A stretch of 32,626 nt of DNA from Acidobacteriota bacterium (lineage in GTDB: Bacteria; Acidobacteriota; Terriglobia; Terriglobales; Acidobacteriaceae), in the NCBI GenBank assembly GCA_021805025.1, contig JAJZGF010000027.1, forward strand, positions 1-32,626. The letters run 5' to 3'. A program made the translations under genes and the position numbers. Shown in pieces: positions 15,775 through 25,300 of this stretch (the stretch's first letter is position 1; each line of letters begins with the position of its first letter). Below the pieces are notes generated by a model that ran no database searches, was not told the DNA's origin, and worked only from the letters and a program-made list of their open reading frames with translations.

Positions 15775-16407
15775 ATGAATTACGCCAAGCTCGGATTGAG
15801 GCGCAAGATGAAGAGGCTGGTGGTTGCTTTAGCGCTTTGCGCATTCGCCGCTGGAGCACAGGCTGCAACGACCACACTGCAGAACATGCAGACGGCCTTC
15901 AACGGTGAAAGCAATGCACACGCGCGCTATCTGGCTTTTGCGCAGAAGGCAGACAGCGAAGGGTACGGTGAGGTGGCCAGTCTCTTTCGTGCCGCCGCAA
16001 GGGCTGAGCAGATCCATGCCGGCAATCATGCGGAGGTCATCAAACAACTGGGCGCAACTCCGCAGGCAAAAATCGAAACACCGGATGTGAAGTCTACCCG
16101 CGAGAATCTAGAGGCAGCCATCAAGGGCGAGACCTATGAGCGGGACACGATGTATCCGGAGTTTCTGAGCCAGGCAAAGAGGGATCGCAATACCGCGGCC
16201 GTGAAGAGCCTGAACTTTGCCAAGACGGCTGAAGCCGAACACGCAAAACTCTACTCCGCAGCGCTCACAAACCTGGACAGCCTGAAGGGGAGCAAGTCGA
16301 TGACCTTCTTTGTCTGCCCCAAGTGCGGCTTTACTGTGCGGGAGCTGAGTTTTGCCAAGTGCCCATCCTGCTTCACGCCGAAAGAAAAGTTTGAAAAGGT
16401 GTCGTGA
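15775..16407 (+). CDS. Exported rubrerythrin with C-terminal rubredoxin-like domain
   Basis: The protein has 210 residues; AAAGGAGA lies five bases before ATG 15775. Residues 1-30 are a Sec signal peptide (LRRKMKRLVVALALCAFAAGAQA), which is unusual because most rubrerythrins are cytoplasmic. Residues 34-170 are the four-helix ferritin-like diiron domain, with Glu and E-x2-H ligands (FNGESNAHARY, ARAEQIHAGNH, KGETYERDTMYPEF, TAEAEHAKLY). The C-terminus has a rubredoxin-type iron site with two Cys pairs (CPKC and CPSC). The family reduces hydrogen peroxide; an electron donor in the periplasm would be needed here. It is the first gene of a likely operon with the DUF2231 protein, kinase and sigma-54 activator (gaps of 58, 69 and 30 bp), and has a strong -24/-12 candidate upstream. 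Confidence 0.9.
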   Translation: MNYAKLGLRRKMKRLVVALALCAFAAGAQAATTTLQNMQTAFNGESNAHARYLAFAQKADSEGYGEVASLFRAAARAEQIHAGNHAEVIKQLGATPQAKIETPDVKSTRENLEAAIKGETYERDTMYPEFLSQAKRDRNTAAVKSLNFAKTAEAEHAKLYSAALTNLDSLKGSKSMTFFVCPKCGFTVRELSFAKCPSCFTPKEKFEKVS

Positions 16408-16465
16408 CCATGTTGTGTCCGACCCTGGCCGGCGGACGTAGAAGTCGCTCGCAGAAAGGGAAACC

Positions 16466-17014
16466 ATGTTGCATTTTCCACCCATTCCAACCTGGGAAGC
16501 GATGCATCCGCTTATCGTCCATTTTCCCATCGCGCTCCTTCTGCTGAGTCCGCTCTTCATCCTGATTGGTGCTGCGCTTTCTCCGTCCAGGGGGCAGCCC
16601 TACCGGATTGCCGGACTCATCATTCTTCTTCTTGGCACAGCCAGCCTATTTGTAGCGGCGTGGACTGGCGAGGCGGCCGGGGAGCTGGCAGAGCGGGGGG
16701 GGCCGGTGGATGCAGTACTGGCCGCACATGAGAGCCTCGCATCTCAAACCCGCATCCTTTTCCTGGTGCTCACGGTCATACTTCTCGGCATGACGCTTCT
16801 TCCCAAGGCCCTGCGACGGCAGGAGACGCGGCTCTCTTCCACGTTCATGCCCCTGGCATTCCTGGTTCTCTATTCCGTCGGCGCGCTGTTCCTTGTGAAC
16901 ACCGCGCATGCCGGAGGGCGCCTGGTGCATGAGTTCGGCATCCATTCCATGGTGCCGGAAGAGAGCGCGCCCGCCGCCGAGGATGCCTCCGCCGCGGGCG
17001 AACGGGATCATTAG
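16466..17014 (+). CDS. DUF2231-family membrane protein
   Basis: The protein has 182 residues. AGAAAGGGAAACC precedes ATG 16466. The family hallmark MHPLIVHFPIALLLLSPLF opens the protein, followed by three further membrane helices (IIILLLGTASLFVAAW, ILFLVLTVILLGM, FMPLAFLVLYSVGALFLVNTAHAGG). The conserved His and Gly residues in the first and last helices (HPLIVHFP, AHAGGRLVHEFG) have led to suggestions of heme or electron-transfer roles in this family, which are unproved. A short acidic/alanine-rich tail ends the protein. Lying directly behind a periplasmic rubrerythrin, it is a candidate to pass electrons across the membrane to it; this is inference from position. Confidence 0.85.
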   Translation: MLHFPPIPTWEAMHPLIVHFPIALLLLSPLFILIGAALSPSRGQPYRIAGLIILLLGTASLFVAAWTGEAAGELAERGGPVDAVLAAHESLASQTRILFLVLTVILLGMTLLPKALRRQETRLSSTFMPLAFLVLYSVGALFLVNTAHAGGRLVHEFGIHSMVPEESAPAAEDASAAGERDH

Positions 17015-17083
17015 CAACGCACACACTCGCGGAGTCTGGCGCATGAGGCGTACCATTGGGTATAGTTTCGGGCAATCAGATCG

Positions 17084-18361
17084 ATGATGCGCAAGATTCC
17101 ATCCATCGAGCGAATTGAGTCTCACGCCTTCAGGCGGCAGCAGCTTGCCTTCTGCGTCCTGGCACTGTTTGTGATCGCGGTGCTGCTGCTGATGCATACC
17201 CTTTTTGCGTCCCTGCTGGGAGAACCCTCGCAAGGGGTCATCTTCCTGCTCTGTCTCGGCTTCTCGCTCAAGGTTCTCGAAGTGATCTGGCTGCAAGGCC
17301 GGCGCGACGGAATCTCGGAACGCACGGCACGCATTGAAACAGAGGTGTCAACAGTCGGCATCTTTACTCTTGCCATCCTGCTGGCTGTCCTGACGAATCG
17401 TGACGATTCCCCGTACTTCGTTCTTCTGGCAATCCCCATCCTTCAATGTGCGTATCACTGCGGCCTTTTCCAGACGATTGTTGCCGTGATCACCGCCGTG
17501 AGCATGATTTTCTGGTGGAGCGTTCACTACTTTGCGATCCACCCTCCGCCGCGCCGCACGGAGTATCTCGAGTCCGGAATGATCGCGGTGATCTATTGCC
17601 TTATGGGTCCGCTGGTCTGGTACCTGGTCGACCAATTGAATCAGAAGCAGCTAAGGCTTTACGAAAAGATGGCCGAGCTCGAATTGGCACGGGAGTCGCT
17701 TATCGAAAAGGAGAAGTTGGCAGCGGTGGGCCGCTTCGCCAGCGGCATCGCGCATGAGATTCGCAATCCTGTCGCCATGATTTCCAGCGCACTGGCGACG
17801 GCAGCCTACCCCACGTCCGACAGCAGCGAACGGGAAGAGATGTTTGCAATCGCTGCACGGGAGGCCAAGCGGCTGGAAAAACTTACTGGGGACTTTCTCG
17901 TCTACGCGCGCCCTTCAAGGCCACAGCGTTCCGTCATTTTGCTGGGCGATGTGGTACGCCATGTTGTGGAGGCGTCCAGAGTGCGCGGCGCAGAGCATTT
18001 GATTGAAGTTGTGTGCGGCGCGGTTGACGAGAGCTCTGCGGAGGTGGATGCCGCGCAGGTGGAAGGCGCACTGCTGAACCTTGCGCTGAATGCTGTCGAT
18101 GCGACCCCTCCGGGCGGCCGTGTGGAAGTGCGCAGCCGGATCGAAGACCGCTGCGTGCGGATCGACGTTGAGGATAACGGAAGCATGATTTCTGAAGCGA
18201 ATCTTTCTCGCGTTTTTGAGCCTTTCTTCACCACTAAGCAAGGTGGCACCGGACTTGGACTTGCCATTGCAAGAGGCGTAGCCCTTGCGCACGGCGGCAA
18301 CCTCTGGGTCAGCTCAAATCGGGATGGTTCCGTGGTGTTTACCATGACGCTGTCGCAATAA
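17084..18361 (+). CDS. Membrane sensor histidine kinase
   Basis: The protein has 425 residues. The N-terminal half has about six hydrophobic helices (residues 22-42, 50-70, 92-105, 111-125, 130-145, 165-183) with very short loops, so the sensor is mostly buried in the membrane. A coiled linker leads to the H-box FASGIAHEIRNPVAMISSAL with the phosphorylated His at about 224. The N-box (LLNLALNAVDATPPGG) and G2 box (GGTGLGLAIARG) are intact. The G1 box reads VEDNGSMI, where the family normally has D-N-G-x-G. The H-box belongs to the NtrB/ZraS-like class that partners sigma-54 activators, and the matching regulator follows after 30 bp. The ligand is unknown. Confidence 0.93.
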   Translation: MMRKIPSIERIESHAFRRQQLAFCVLALFVIAVLLLMHTLFASLLGEPSQGVIFLLCLGFSLKVLEVIWLQGRRDGISERTARIETEVSTVGIFTLAILLAVLTNRDDSPYFVLLAIPILQCAYHCGLFQTIVAVITAVSMIFWWSVHYFAIHPPPRRTEYLESGMIAVIYCLMGPLVWYLVDQLNQKQLRLYEKMAELELARESLIEKEKLAAVGRFASGIAHEIRNPVAMISSALATAAYPTSDSSEREEMFAIAAREAKRLEKLTGDFLVYARPSRPQRSVILLGDVVRHVVEASRVRGAEHLIEVVCGAVDESSAEVDAAQVEGALLNLALNAVDATPPGGRVEVRSRIEDRCVRIDVEDNGSMISEANLSRVFEPFFTTKQGGTGLGLAIARGVALAHGGNLWVSSNRDGSVVFTMTLSQ

Positions 18362-18391
18362 CGAGCAAAGCTCGCAGCACGGAGGCTGCAC

Positions 18392-19846
18392 ATGGCAAAG
18401 ATTCTGGTAGTGGACGATGAAGCGGGCATGAGGAGAATTCTCGACGTCAATCTGCGCCGGGATGGGCATGTCGTTGTGCAGGCGCAGGGATGTCTGGAAG
18501 CGCTGGATCTGCTCAAGCGGGATGACTTTGACGTGGTGCTGACGGATCAGAAGATGCCGGACGGGAGCGGGCTTGAGGTTTTGCACGCGGCACTGGAGGA
18601 TGACCCGACGACGTCGGTTATTTTTCTCACCGCGGTGGCCACGCTTGAGCTGGCCGTAGAAAGCATGCGGGATGGCGCGTTTGACTTTCTAACGAAGCCA
18701 TTTGTGCCAGACGTCGTGCGCGCGGCGATTCGCAGAGCAGCAGAGCGGACAGCCCTGATGCGGGAGAATGCGGTTCTGAAGACAACGGTACGCAAGCTGG
18801 AAGGCGCAGATGACATTCTGGGGCATAGCGCATGCGTGCGTGCCGTGCGTGATCTGATCCGCCGTGTCGCGCCTACAAACACAACCGTACTGATCACCGG
18901 CGAGACCGGAACTGGAAAGGAGCTTGTAGCCAGGGCAATTCATCGCAATAGCCTGCGCGCCGGCAAGCCTTTTATTGCGATCAATTGCGCCGCGGTGACA
19001 GAGTCGCTGCTGGAGAGCGAACTGTTTGGCCACGAGCGCGGCGCCTTTACCGGGGCGGATAAGTCGAGAGCAGGCCTCTTTGAAGCGGCCCATGAAGGTA
19101 CGCTGTTTCTGGATGAGGTTGCTGAGATGTCTCCTGCCGCGCAGGCAAAGTTGTTGCGTGTTCTGGCCGATGGGGAGATTCAGCGCGTAGGCTCCACAGC
19201 CACGCGGCGGGTTGACGTCCGCGTCCTGGCTGCCACGCATCGCGACCTGAAAGATCGGGTCAGGAAGGCATCGTTTCGCGAGGATCTTTACTATCGCCTG
19301 GCGGTTCTTCCAATTGAGCTGGCGCCGCTGCGAGAGCGCCCGGAAGACATCGGCGAGATCTGCAAATCCCTCTGCTTCAGGATCGCCGAAGAGATCAAGA
19401 CGCCGGCAAGGCAACTGAGTCCCGCTGCACTGGAGAAGTTGTCTCTGTACGCATTTCCCGGCAACGTCAGAGAGTTGCGGAACCTGCTGGAGCGCGCGCT
19501 GATTCTGGGAAAGAGCCCTGAACTCGAGCCGGAAGACTTTATCCTGGAGGCCCCTCATCCTGCGTCGCAGGCGGCATCTGCTCATGCCGAGGTGGAAGCG
19601 CTTGCCGCCCAACTGCCTGCGGACCTGGATCTGCGCGAGACGATGATGCGGATGGAAAAATCTCTCATCGCGCGCGCGCTCGAACTGGCCAAGGGCGTGC
19701 AGGCTGAGGCGGCACGTCGGCTGGGCCTGTCGCGAAGCGATCTGGGATACAAGGTTGGAAAGTATAGCCTGACAGGATGGGTGGCTGAGAGGGCGACGAA
19801 CTCAGCAGCGGATCGGCAGCCCTCGGTTCCGCCCGTGCTTCCGTGA
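18392..19846 (+). CDS. NtrC-type sigma-54-dependent response regulator
   Basis: The protein has 484 residues, with GGAGGC before ATG 18392. The receiver domain (1-120) has its acidic pair D8-D9, the phosphorylated Asp 52 in VVLTDQKMP, and Lys 102. The AAA+ domain has Walker A GETGTGKE (170-177), the sigma-54-contacting GAFTGA loop (217-222) and Walker B LFLDEV (238-243). The Fis-type helix-turn-helix is near the C-terminus (LELAKGVQAEAARRLGLSRSDLGYKV). All the residues for ATP hydrolysis and sigma-54 activation are present. It is co-transcribed with the histidine kinase and probably with rubrerythrin and the DUF2231 gene. Four -24/-12 elements in nearby gaps suggest it drives the surrounding stress genes. 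Confidence 0.95.
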   Translation: MAKILVVDDEAGMRRILDVNLRRDGHVVVQAQGCLEALDLLKRDDFDVVLTDQKMPDGSGLEVLHAALEDDPTTSVIFLTAVATLELAVESMRDGAFDFLTKPFVPDVVRAAIRRAAERTALMRENAVLKTTVRKLEGADDILGHSACVRAVRDLIRRVAPTNTTVLITGETGTGKELVARAIHRNSLRAGKPFIAINCAAVTESLLESELFGHERGAFTGADKSRAGLFEAAHEGTLFLDEVAEMSPAAQAKLLRVLADGEIQRVGSTATRRVDVRVLAATHRDLKDRVRKASFREDLYYRLAVLPIELAPLRERPEDIGEICKSLCFRIAEEIKTPARQLSPAALEKLSLYAFPGNVRELRNLLERALILGKSPELEPEDFILEAPHPASQAASAHAEVEALAAQLPADLDLRETMMRMEKSLIARALELAKGVQAEAARRLGLSRSDLGYKVGKYSLTGWVAERATNSAADRQPSVPPVLP

Positions 19847-19927
19847 TGCCAATTCTTTCTCCGCAGTAGGATTGCGTGGCGGACCCGGCGTTGTGCACAA
19901 TAAGGCACAAGCTCTCAGGAGGTCCTC

Positions 19928-21796
19928 TTGCGCCGACGCACATTTCTTGCCTCTCTTCCTCTCGTTGCAGCCAGCGGTGTGCCGTTGTCGGGAACCCAGG
20001 CAGGCGCGCAAACGCAGGCGCCGATGGCATCCAGGGAAGGCGAAGCCGGGCAGTCTGCGCAGATGCTGCCGAAGTTTCAGCCGGCCGGAGCGGAACGATT
20101 TGTGCGGCCTGATGTTCATGCGGGTGACCGCATCTCTGGCGCGAGCTTTGCGAGCAGATCTGCGGCGATGGGCTGCAACGGCGCCGCGGGGACGGCTCAG
20201 CCGATTGCAACGCTGACCGCGATCGAGATTTTGAAGCGTGGCGGAACAGCGGCAGATGCGGCGATTGCCGCCAATGCGTGCCTCGGATTTCTGGAGCCGA
20301 CGAGTTCCGGCCTTGGCGGCGACTGTTTTGCCATGCTCTGGGATCCGAAGCTCGGCAAGGTGGTCAGCCTGGCGGGTTCCGGCCGCTCGCCCAAATCACT
20401 GAGCCTGAAGACCGTGCGGTCGCGCGCCAGCAATGGCGTGATCCCGAAGCTTGGCGCAATCTCAGTATCTACGCCCGGCGCGCTGGATGCGTGGTGGACG
20501 CTGCATCAACGTTACGGGCGGCTGAAGTGGGCGGAGCTGTTTGAGCCGGCCATTCATCTTTGCGAGATCGGTGTGCCTGTGCCGCAGATTATTGGCTTCT
20601 ACATCAAGCGCAACATGGCTATCTTTGTGCGGCCGGGCTCCGGCGTGGAAGAGACAGCCAACGCGCTGCACACCTATGCTTCCGGCGGCAAGGCTCCCGG
20701 CGAGGGCGATGTTTTTCGCAATCCCGACCTGGCGCATACCTACCGACTGATCGCAGACGGAGGCCGCGACGCATTCTACGACGGGCCCATTGCACGCACG
20801 ATTGACGCGTATTTCAAGCGCATTGGCGGATGGCTCTCCGCCGAAGACCTGCGCGATCAACATGCAGAGTGGACCGATCCGCTGGTCACCAACTATCGTG
20901 GTTTGGATGTCTATGGGATGGCGGCCAACACGCAGGGGCTTGCGACGCTGCAGATTCTGAACATCCTGGAGAACTTCGATCTGCGCGAGATGGGATTCCA
21001 GTCGACAGCGGCGATTCACACGCAGGTGGAGGCCAAGCGGCTGGCCTACGAAGACCGCGCGCGCTACTACGCCGATCCGCACTTCGCGAAAATTCCGATC
21101 GAGTGGCTGAACTCAAAAGAATATGCGCGGGAGCGGGCGAAGCTGATCCGACCCGACCGCATTTTGACCCCGGTGTATCCGGGACAAGCGCCCAGCCATG
21201 GCGACACAACCTATTTCACCACCGCGGATGCAGACGGAATGATGGTGTCCATGATTCAGTCGAACTTTCGCGGCATGGGATCGGGGCTCGTGGCGGATGG
21301 ACTCGGTTTCATGTTCCAGGATCGGGGCGAATTGTTTTCACTTCAGGATGGGCACCCGAACCTCTATCAACCGGGCAAGCGGCCTTTCCAGACCATCATT
21401 CCCGGCTTTGCCACTAAGGATGGAGAGCCCTGGATCTCCTTTGGCGTGATGGGCGGCGATATGCAGCCCCAGGGCCAGGTACAGATTGTGCTCAACCGCG
21501 TAGACTATGGGCTCGACGTGCAAGCCGCCGGGGACAGCCCGCGCTGGCACCACGAGGGCTCTTCGCAAAGCATGGGAGAAGACGCGCCGGGCATGGGCCC
21601 CATGGGAATTCTGCATCTGGAGGCGGGTATTCCGGTGGAGACACGCAAGGCATTGATTGAGCTGGGCTGGCCGATGGGGCCCTCCGATGGCGGCTTTGGG
21701 CGCTATGAGTGCATTGAGCCGCGCAAGAATGGCGCAGACCGTGTTTACCACGCAGCAAGCGAGATGCGGGCGGACGGCGTGGCGCTGGCCTACTGA
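19928..21796 (+). CDS. ggt: Gamma-glutamyltransferase family protein, Tat-exported
   Basis: The protein has 622 residues. It starts at TTG 19928, with AGGAGG five bases upstream. The first 28 residues are a Tat-type signal (RRRTFLASLPLVAASG). The body is the N-terminal-nucleophile hydrolase fold of the family: GNGAAGTAQPIATLTAIEILKRGG-like opening, SSGLGGDCFAMLW, then the autoprocessing site H-G-D-T-T-Y-F at about residue 420, whose first Thr would become the new N-terminus of the small subunit. GSGL and the C-terminal PRWHHEG segments also fit. It cleaves gamma-glutamyl bonds such as that of glutathione, or a related substrate such as a cephalosporin-like amide. A 10-bp palindrome (TTGTGCACAA, 19891-19900) lies upstream. 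It is 81 bp after the activator gene. Confidence 0.9.
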   Translation: MRRRTFLASLPLVAASGVPLSGTQAGAQTQAPMASREGEAGQSAQMLPKFQPAGAERFVRPDVHAGDRISGASFASRSAAMGCNGAAGTAQPIATLTAIEILKRGGTAADAAIAANACLGFLEPTSSGLGGDCFAMLWDPKLGKVVSLAGSGRSPKSLSLKTVRSRASNGVIPKLGAISVSTPGALDAWWTLHQRYGRLKWAELFEPAIHLCEIGVPVPQIIGFYIKRNMAIFVRPGSGVEETANALHTYASGGKAPGEGDVFRNPDLAHTYRLIADGGRDAFYDGPIARTIDAYFKRIGGWLSAEDLRDQHAEWTDPLVTNYRGLDVYGMAANTQGLATLQILNILENFDLREMGFQSTAAIHTQVEAKRLAYEDRARYYADPHFAKIPIEWLNSKEYARERAKLIRPDRILTPVYPGQAPSHGDTTYFTTADADGMMVSMIQSNFRGMGSGLVADGLGFMFQDRGELFSLQDGHPNLYQPGKRPFQTIIPGFATKDGEPWISFGVMGGDMQPQGQVQIVLNRVDYGLDVQAAGDSPRWHHEGSSQSMGEDAPGMGPMGILHLEAGIPVETRKALIELGWPMGPSDGGFGRYECIEPRKNGADRVYHAASEMRADGVALAY

Positions 21797-21952
21797 GGCA
21801 TGCGTCCAGAGGCGCGCAGGGCTGGGAGCGGTCCACTTCCGCGGCGGCCGCAGGTGCGGCGCCGGCTTCATCTCGCATGAAAGAGCCTGCGCACGCCAGT
21901 TGATGGGATGGAATGCCCATGCACCACAGGATGAATGGGTTGCATAAAATCA

Positions 21953-21980
21953 TTGCGTTTCTGCCGCTGCGTGTTATGTT
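21953..21980 (+). promoter_or_regulatory. Possible housekeeping promoter of the TonB-dependent receptor
   Basis: TTGCGT (21953-21958) and TATGTT (21975-21980) are separated by 16 bases in a locally AT-richer stretch and point toward the receptor gene. A start near 21988 would give a leader of about 310 bases that includes the hairpin pair at 22116-22164. From 21797 to here I see only GC-rich repeats and no gene. Confidence 0.3.
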
Positions 21981-22115
21981 ATGACAAATCCGTGAAGGGA
22001 CAGCAGTTTTCAGAAGGCGATGGATATGCCTCAGTTTCGCGAACCGCGCCAGCTCAGTTCCCACGGCAGTCAACCATTCCGTAGGCCTTTGAGGCGTCAC
22101 TGGCCACTCTGCGCT

Positions 22116-22164
22116 GATTCGGTGAATCTTCCCGCACCGAATCTTAACCATGCGGGAGTTTTTT
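22116..22164 (+). promoter_or_regulatory. Two mutually exclusive hairpins, candidate attenuator in the receptor leader
   Basis: Hairpin A pairs GATTCGGTG (22116-22124) with CACCGAATC (22135-22143). Hairpin B pairs CCCGCA (22131-22136) with TGCGGG (22151-22156) and is followed by TTTTTT (22159-22164). The two share bases 22131-22143, so both cannot form fully at once: A would free transcription, B would stop it. The receptor ATG is 137 bases further on. I do not recognise a known riboswitch class. Confidence 0.5.
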
Positions 22165-22300
22165 GACGGTGATTGAATTTCCCTGGCCTTTGCGCCAGGC
22201 ACTATGCATCACCGTAGATCGCTAGCTCACTGTCAACGACCGAACGGGACTCATGCTTGGGCGTTGACGGAGGCTGAGCTATATCCCCCTGGAGGCACAA

Positions 22301-25300
22301 ATGACTTTGACAACATCTAGACAGCTGCATCGGCTGTGCGGAATTTTGATTGTCGTTGGACTCGCTTTGGCGGCTTCCACAGCCAGGGCGCAATCGACAG
22401 CCAGTTTGCAGGGAACGGTCGCGGACAGCTCCGGCGCCGTGGTACCGAACGCGAAGGTTGTGGTGCGGGAGACATCGACCGGTGTGACGCGCACCGTAAC
22501 GACAGGCGCGAGCGGGAGCTATCAAATCCCCGCGCTCGCGCCCGGCCATTATGACGTGGAAGTCTCGGCGTCGGGCTTCGCGAGTACCAAGACGCAAGGG
22601 GTGGTTCTGCGTGTCAGCAGCACAGTTACCACGGATGTCACGCTCACCGTATCGAATGCGCAGCAAACGGTGCAGGTGAATGCTCAGGCGCCGGTGGTGG
22701 ATGAGACGGGTATCTCCGTGGGGCAGGTGGTGGACCAGGAGACGGTGCAGCAGGCGCCGCTGAACGGGCGTCACTTCGTCGATCTGGGTGCATTGATTCC
22801 CGGATCGGTGGCCGCACCTGCCAATGGCTTTCTGACGCAGCCGATCCGCGGCCAGGGTGCGCTGTCGTTTGATACGGCGGGCCAGCGCGAAGACACCGTG
22901 AACTTCATGATCAACGGCGTCAACCTGAACGACATGATCCAGAACCAGATCACCTTTCAGCCGGAGCTGAACACGGTTCAGGAATTCAAGGTGGACAATT
23001 CGACGTTCTCGGCCGAGTATGGCCGCAGTTCAGGCGCGATTGTAAACATCGCGACGCGCTCGGGCACGAGCAAGTTCCACGGGGAAGCGTACAACTATCT
23101 GCGCAACCAGTTTTTCGATGCGCGCAACTATTTCAATCGTCAGTTTACGGTGACGGGCACGCATGTACCGCAATCGCAGTTCATTCGCAACCAGTTTGGC
23201 GGCGATCTGGGCGGGCCGCTCTGGAAGGACCACACCTTCTTCTTTGGCAGCTATGAAGGGCTGCGGCAGAGGCAGGGGGAAGCGGTCAATACCGGTGTAC
23301 CGGCGAATGGCGCGGTCGGTGCGGACACGACGATCCAGAAGCTGCTGGCTCTGCTGCCGGGCCCGAACTCCGGCAACAGCTTTGTCGGTTCGGCGAGTGC
23401 GCTTGCCAACATCGATCAGGGAACGATTGACGTATCGCAGACGATCAGCGCGAAGGATCAGCTGCACGGTTTCTACGCGATTCAGGAAGACTCCCGCAAC
23501 GAGCCGCTGGCTCCCACCGTGGCTGATACGATTCCCGGTTACGGCGACACCAGGCCGGCACGACGCCAACTTTTTACCATTGCCGAGACGCACATCATCA
23601 GCTCCAATGCCGTCAATGAGGCGCGCTTGGGTTTGAACCGGATTCACATCACGTTTACGCCGTCGTTTACGGCCAATCCGGTGCAGTTCGGCATCAGCGA
23701 TGGCATCACAACCTCCATCGGACTGCCGTCGATCACCATCTCCAGTATTGGACTGAACTTCGGCGGGCCCGCGGGCGAGCCGCAGGGACGCGGCGATACG
23801 CTTGGCGTGCTCTCTGACACGTACAGCCTGCTGCACGGCAATCACTCGCTGAAGTTCGGCGGCGAGTACCGCCGCTTCATCAATTCAAACTTTGCCGGAG
23901 ATACGGGCTCGTTCGTCTTCAGCACGCTGAACAACTTCCTTGCCGACCATGTAAGCTCCTTTGCGGTAACTCCGGGATCACGGCCTAGCCGCGTGTTTGT
24001 GAATGCGCTGGGCGCCTATGCCGTGGACTCGTGGAAGGTGAATACGCGCCTGACAGCGGAACTGGGCTTCCGGTTTGAATGGAACGGCACGCCAAGCGAA
24101 GCAGAGAACCGCCTGGTCATCTTCCAACCATCCACGCAGTCGCTGGTGCGCGTAGGCAGCCCCGGCGTGGGCAGCGTCTATGGACAGAATTACGACTTCG
24201 AACCGCGACTGGGGTTTGCATGGGATTTAACGGGCAAGGGGGAGACCGTGCTGCACGCCGGCTACGGCATTTTGTACAACGAGCCGGAGACTAATCTTGT
24301 GACGCCTCTGAGTGTGAACCCGCCGTTTGCCGTGCCGGTATCGCTGACGACGAGCACACCCAGCTCTGCGCTGACGATGGAGAATGCCTTCTCGCAGTCC
24401 CAGGCCTCGAAGAGCATCGCCCCGATCACAGTAAACCAGGGGTTCAAGAATCCTCAAACGCAGTCCTACAACCTGGAACTGGAGCAGCGGCTGGGTGACA
24501 CGCTTGGCTTCAAGCTCGGGTACATCGGTTCAAAGGGCACTCACCAGCAGATGTTCCTGAACCTGAATCAACCGGTGAACGGTGTACGGCCCTACGCGGC
24601 TCTAGGCTCCGCAAGCCCGATCGATCCGGGACTCCCTTTGACGAACATTTACTCGAGCGCAAGCGTGGGGAACAGCAATTACAACGCGATGTTTGTGACG
24701 GTGAACAAGAGCTTCGGCAACAGCCTGCAGTTCAGCGGTTCCTACACTTGGAGCAAGGCGCTGGACTACAACTCCTATAGCCTTGCCACCACGTCGCAGA
24801 CGCCGCAGGACTCGACGAATCCGCGCGGGGACTATGGCCCTTCGGACTTCGATACGCGCAACCACTTCTCTCTGAGCGGAGTGTATGATCTGCCCTTCCA
24901 CCAGAACCGTTTCGTGGACGGATGGGAGCTCTCGACGATCACTGTGCTGCAGAGCGGCGACCCCTTCACGGTGAACACCACGCTGGCCAATGACGGTACG
25001 GTGGGTCGCACACGCCCTGACCTGCTAGGCAATGTGCAGACCTCCCGGACGTTGGCCTCGAACGGGAACATCCAGTACATTCCGCAGGCCATTTGCAACA
25101 CGGCGACGACGGGCTGCCTGTTCTCAAGCCCCGGCACCGGCTTTGGCAACATGGGTCGCAACGTCATCTACTATCCGGGCCTTGAGGATGTGGATTTGGG
25201 GCTTCAGAAGCAGACGAAAATCAGCGACAAGGTGAGCTTTAATCTGCGCACGGATTTCTTCAACATGATGAATCACCCCAACCTGGGCCAGCCCAATTCC

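Noticed and set aside
18689-19612. 307-codon open frame antisense to the NtrC-type regulator
   Set aside because: A shadow frame with random composition; the regulator is complete on the plus strand.
21492-22202. 236-codon open frame on the minus strand in the gap before the receptor gene
   Set aside because: It overlaps the end of the gamma-glutamyltransferase, is Pro/Arg/Ser-rich, and has no ribosome site.
22000-22300. Cobalamin-type riboswitch before the TonB-dependent receptor
   Set aside because: A GGTGAA-like phrase is present, but the B12 box and the required order of conserved segments are not.
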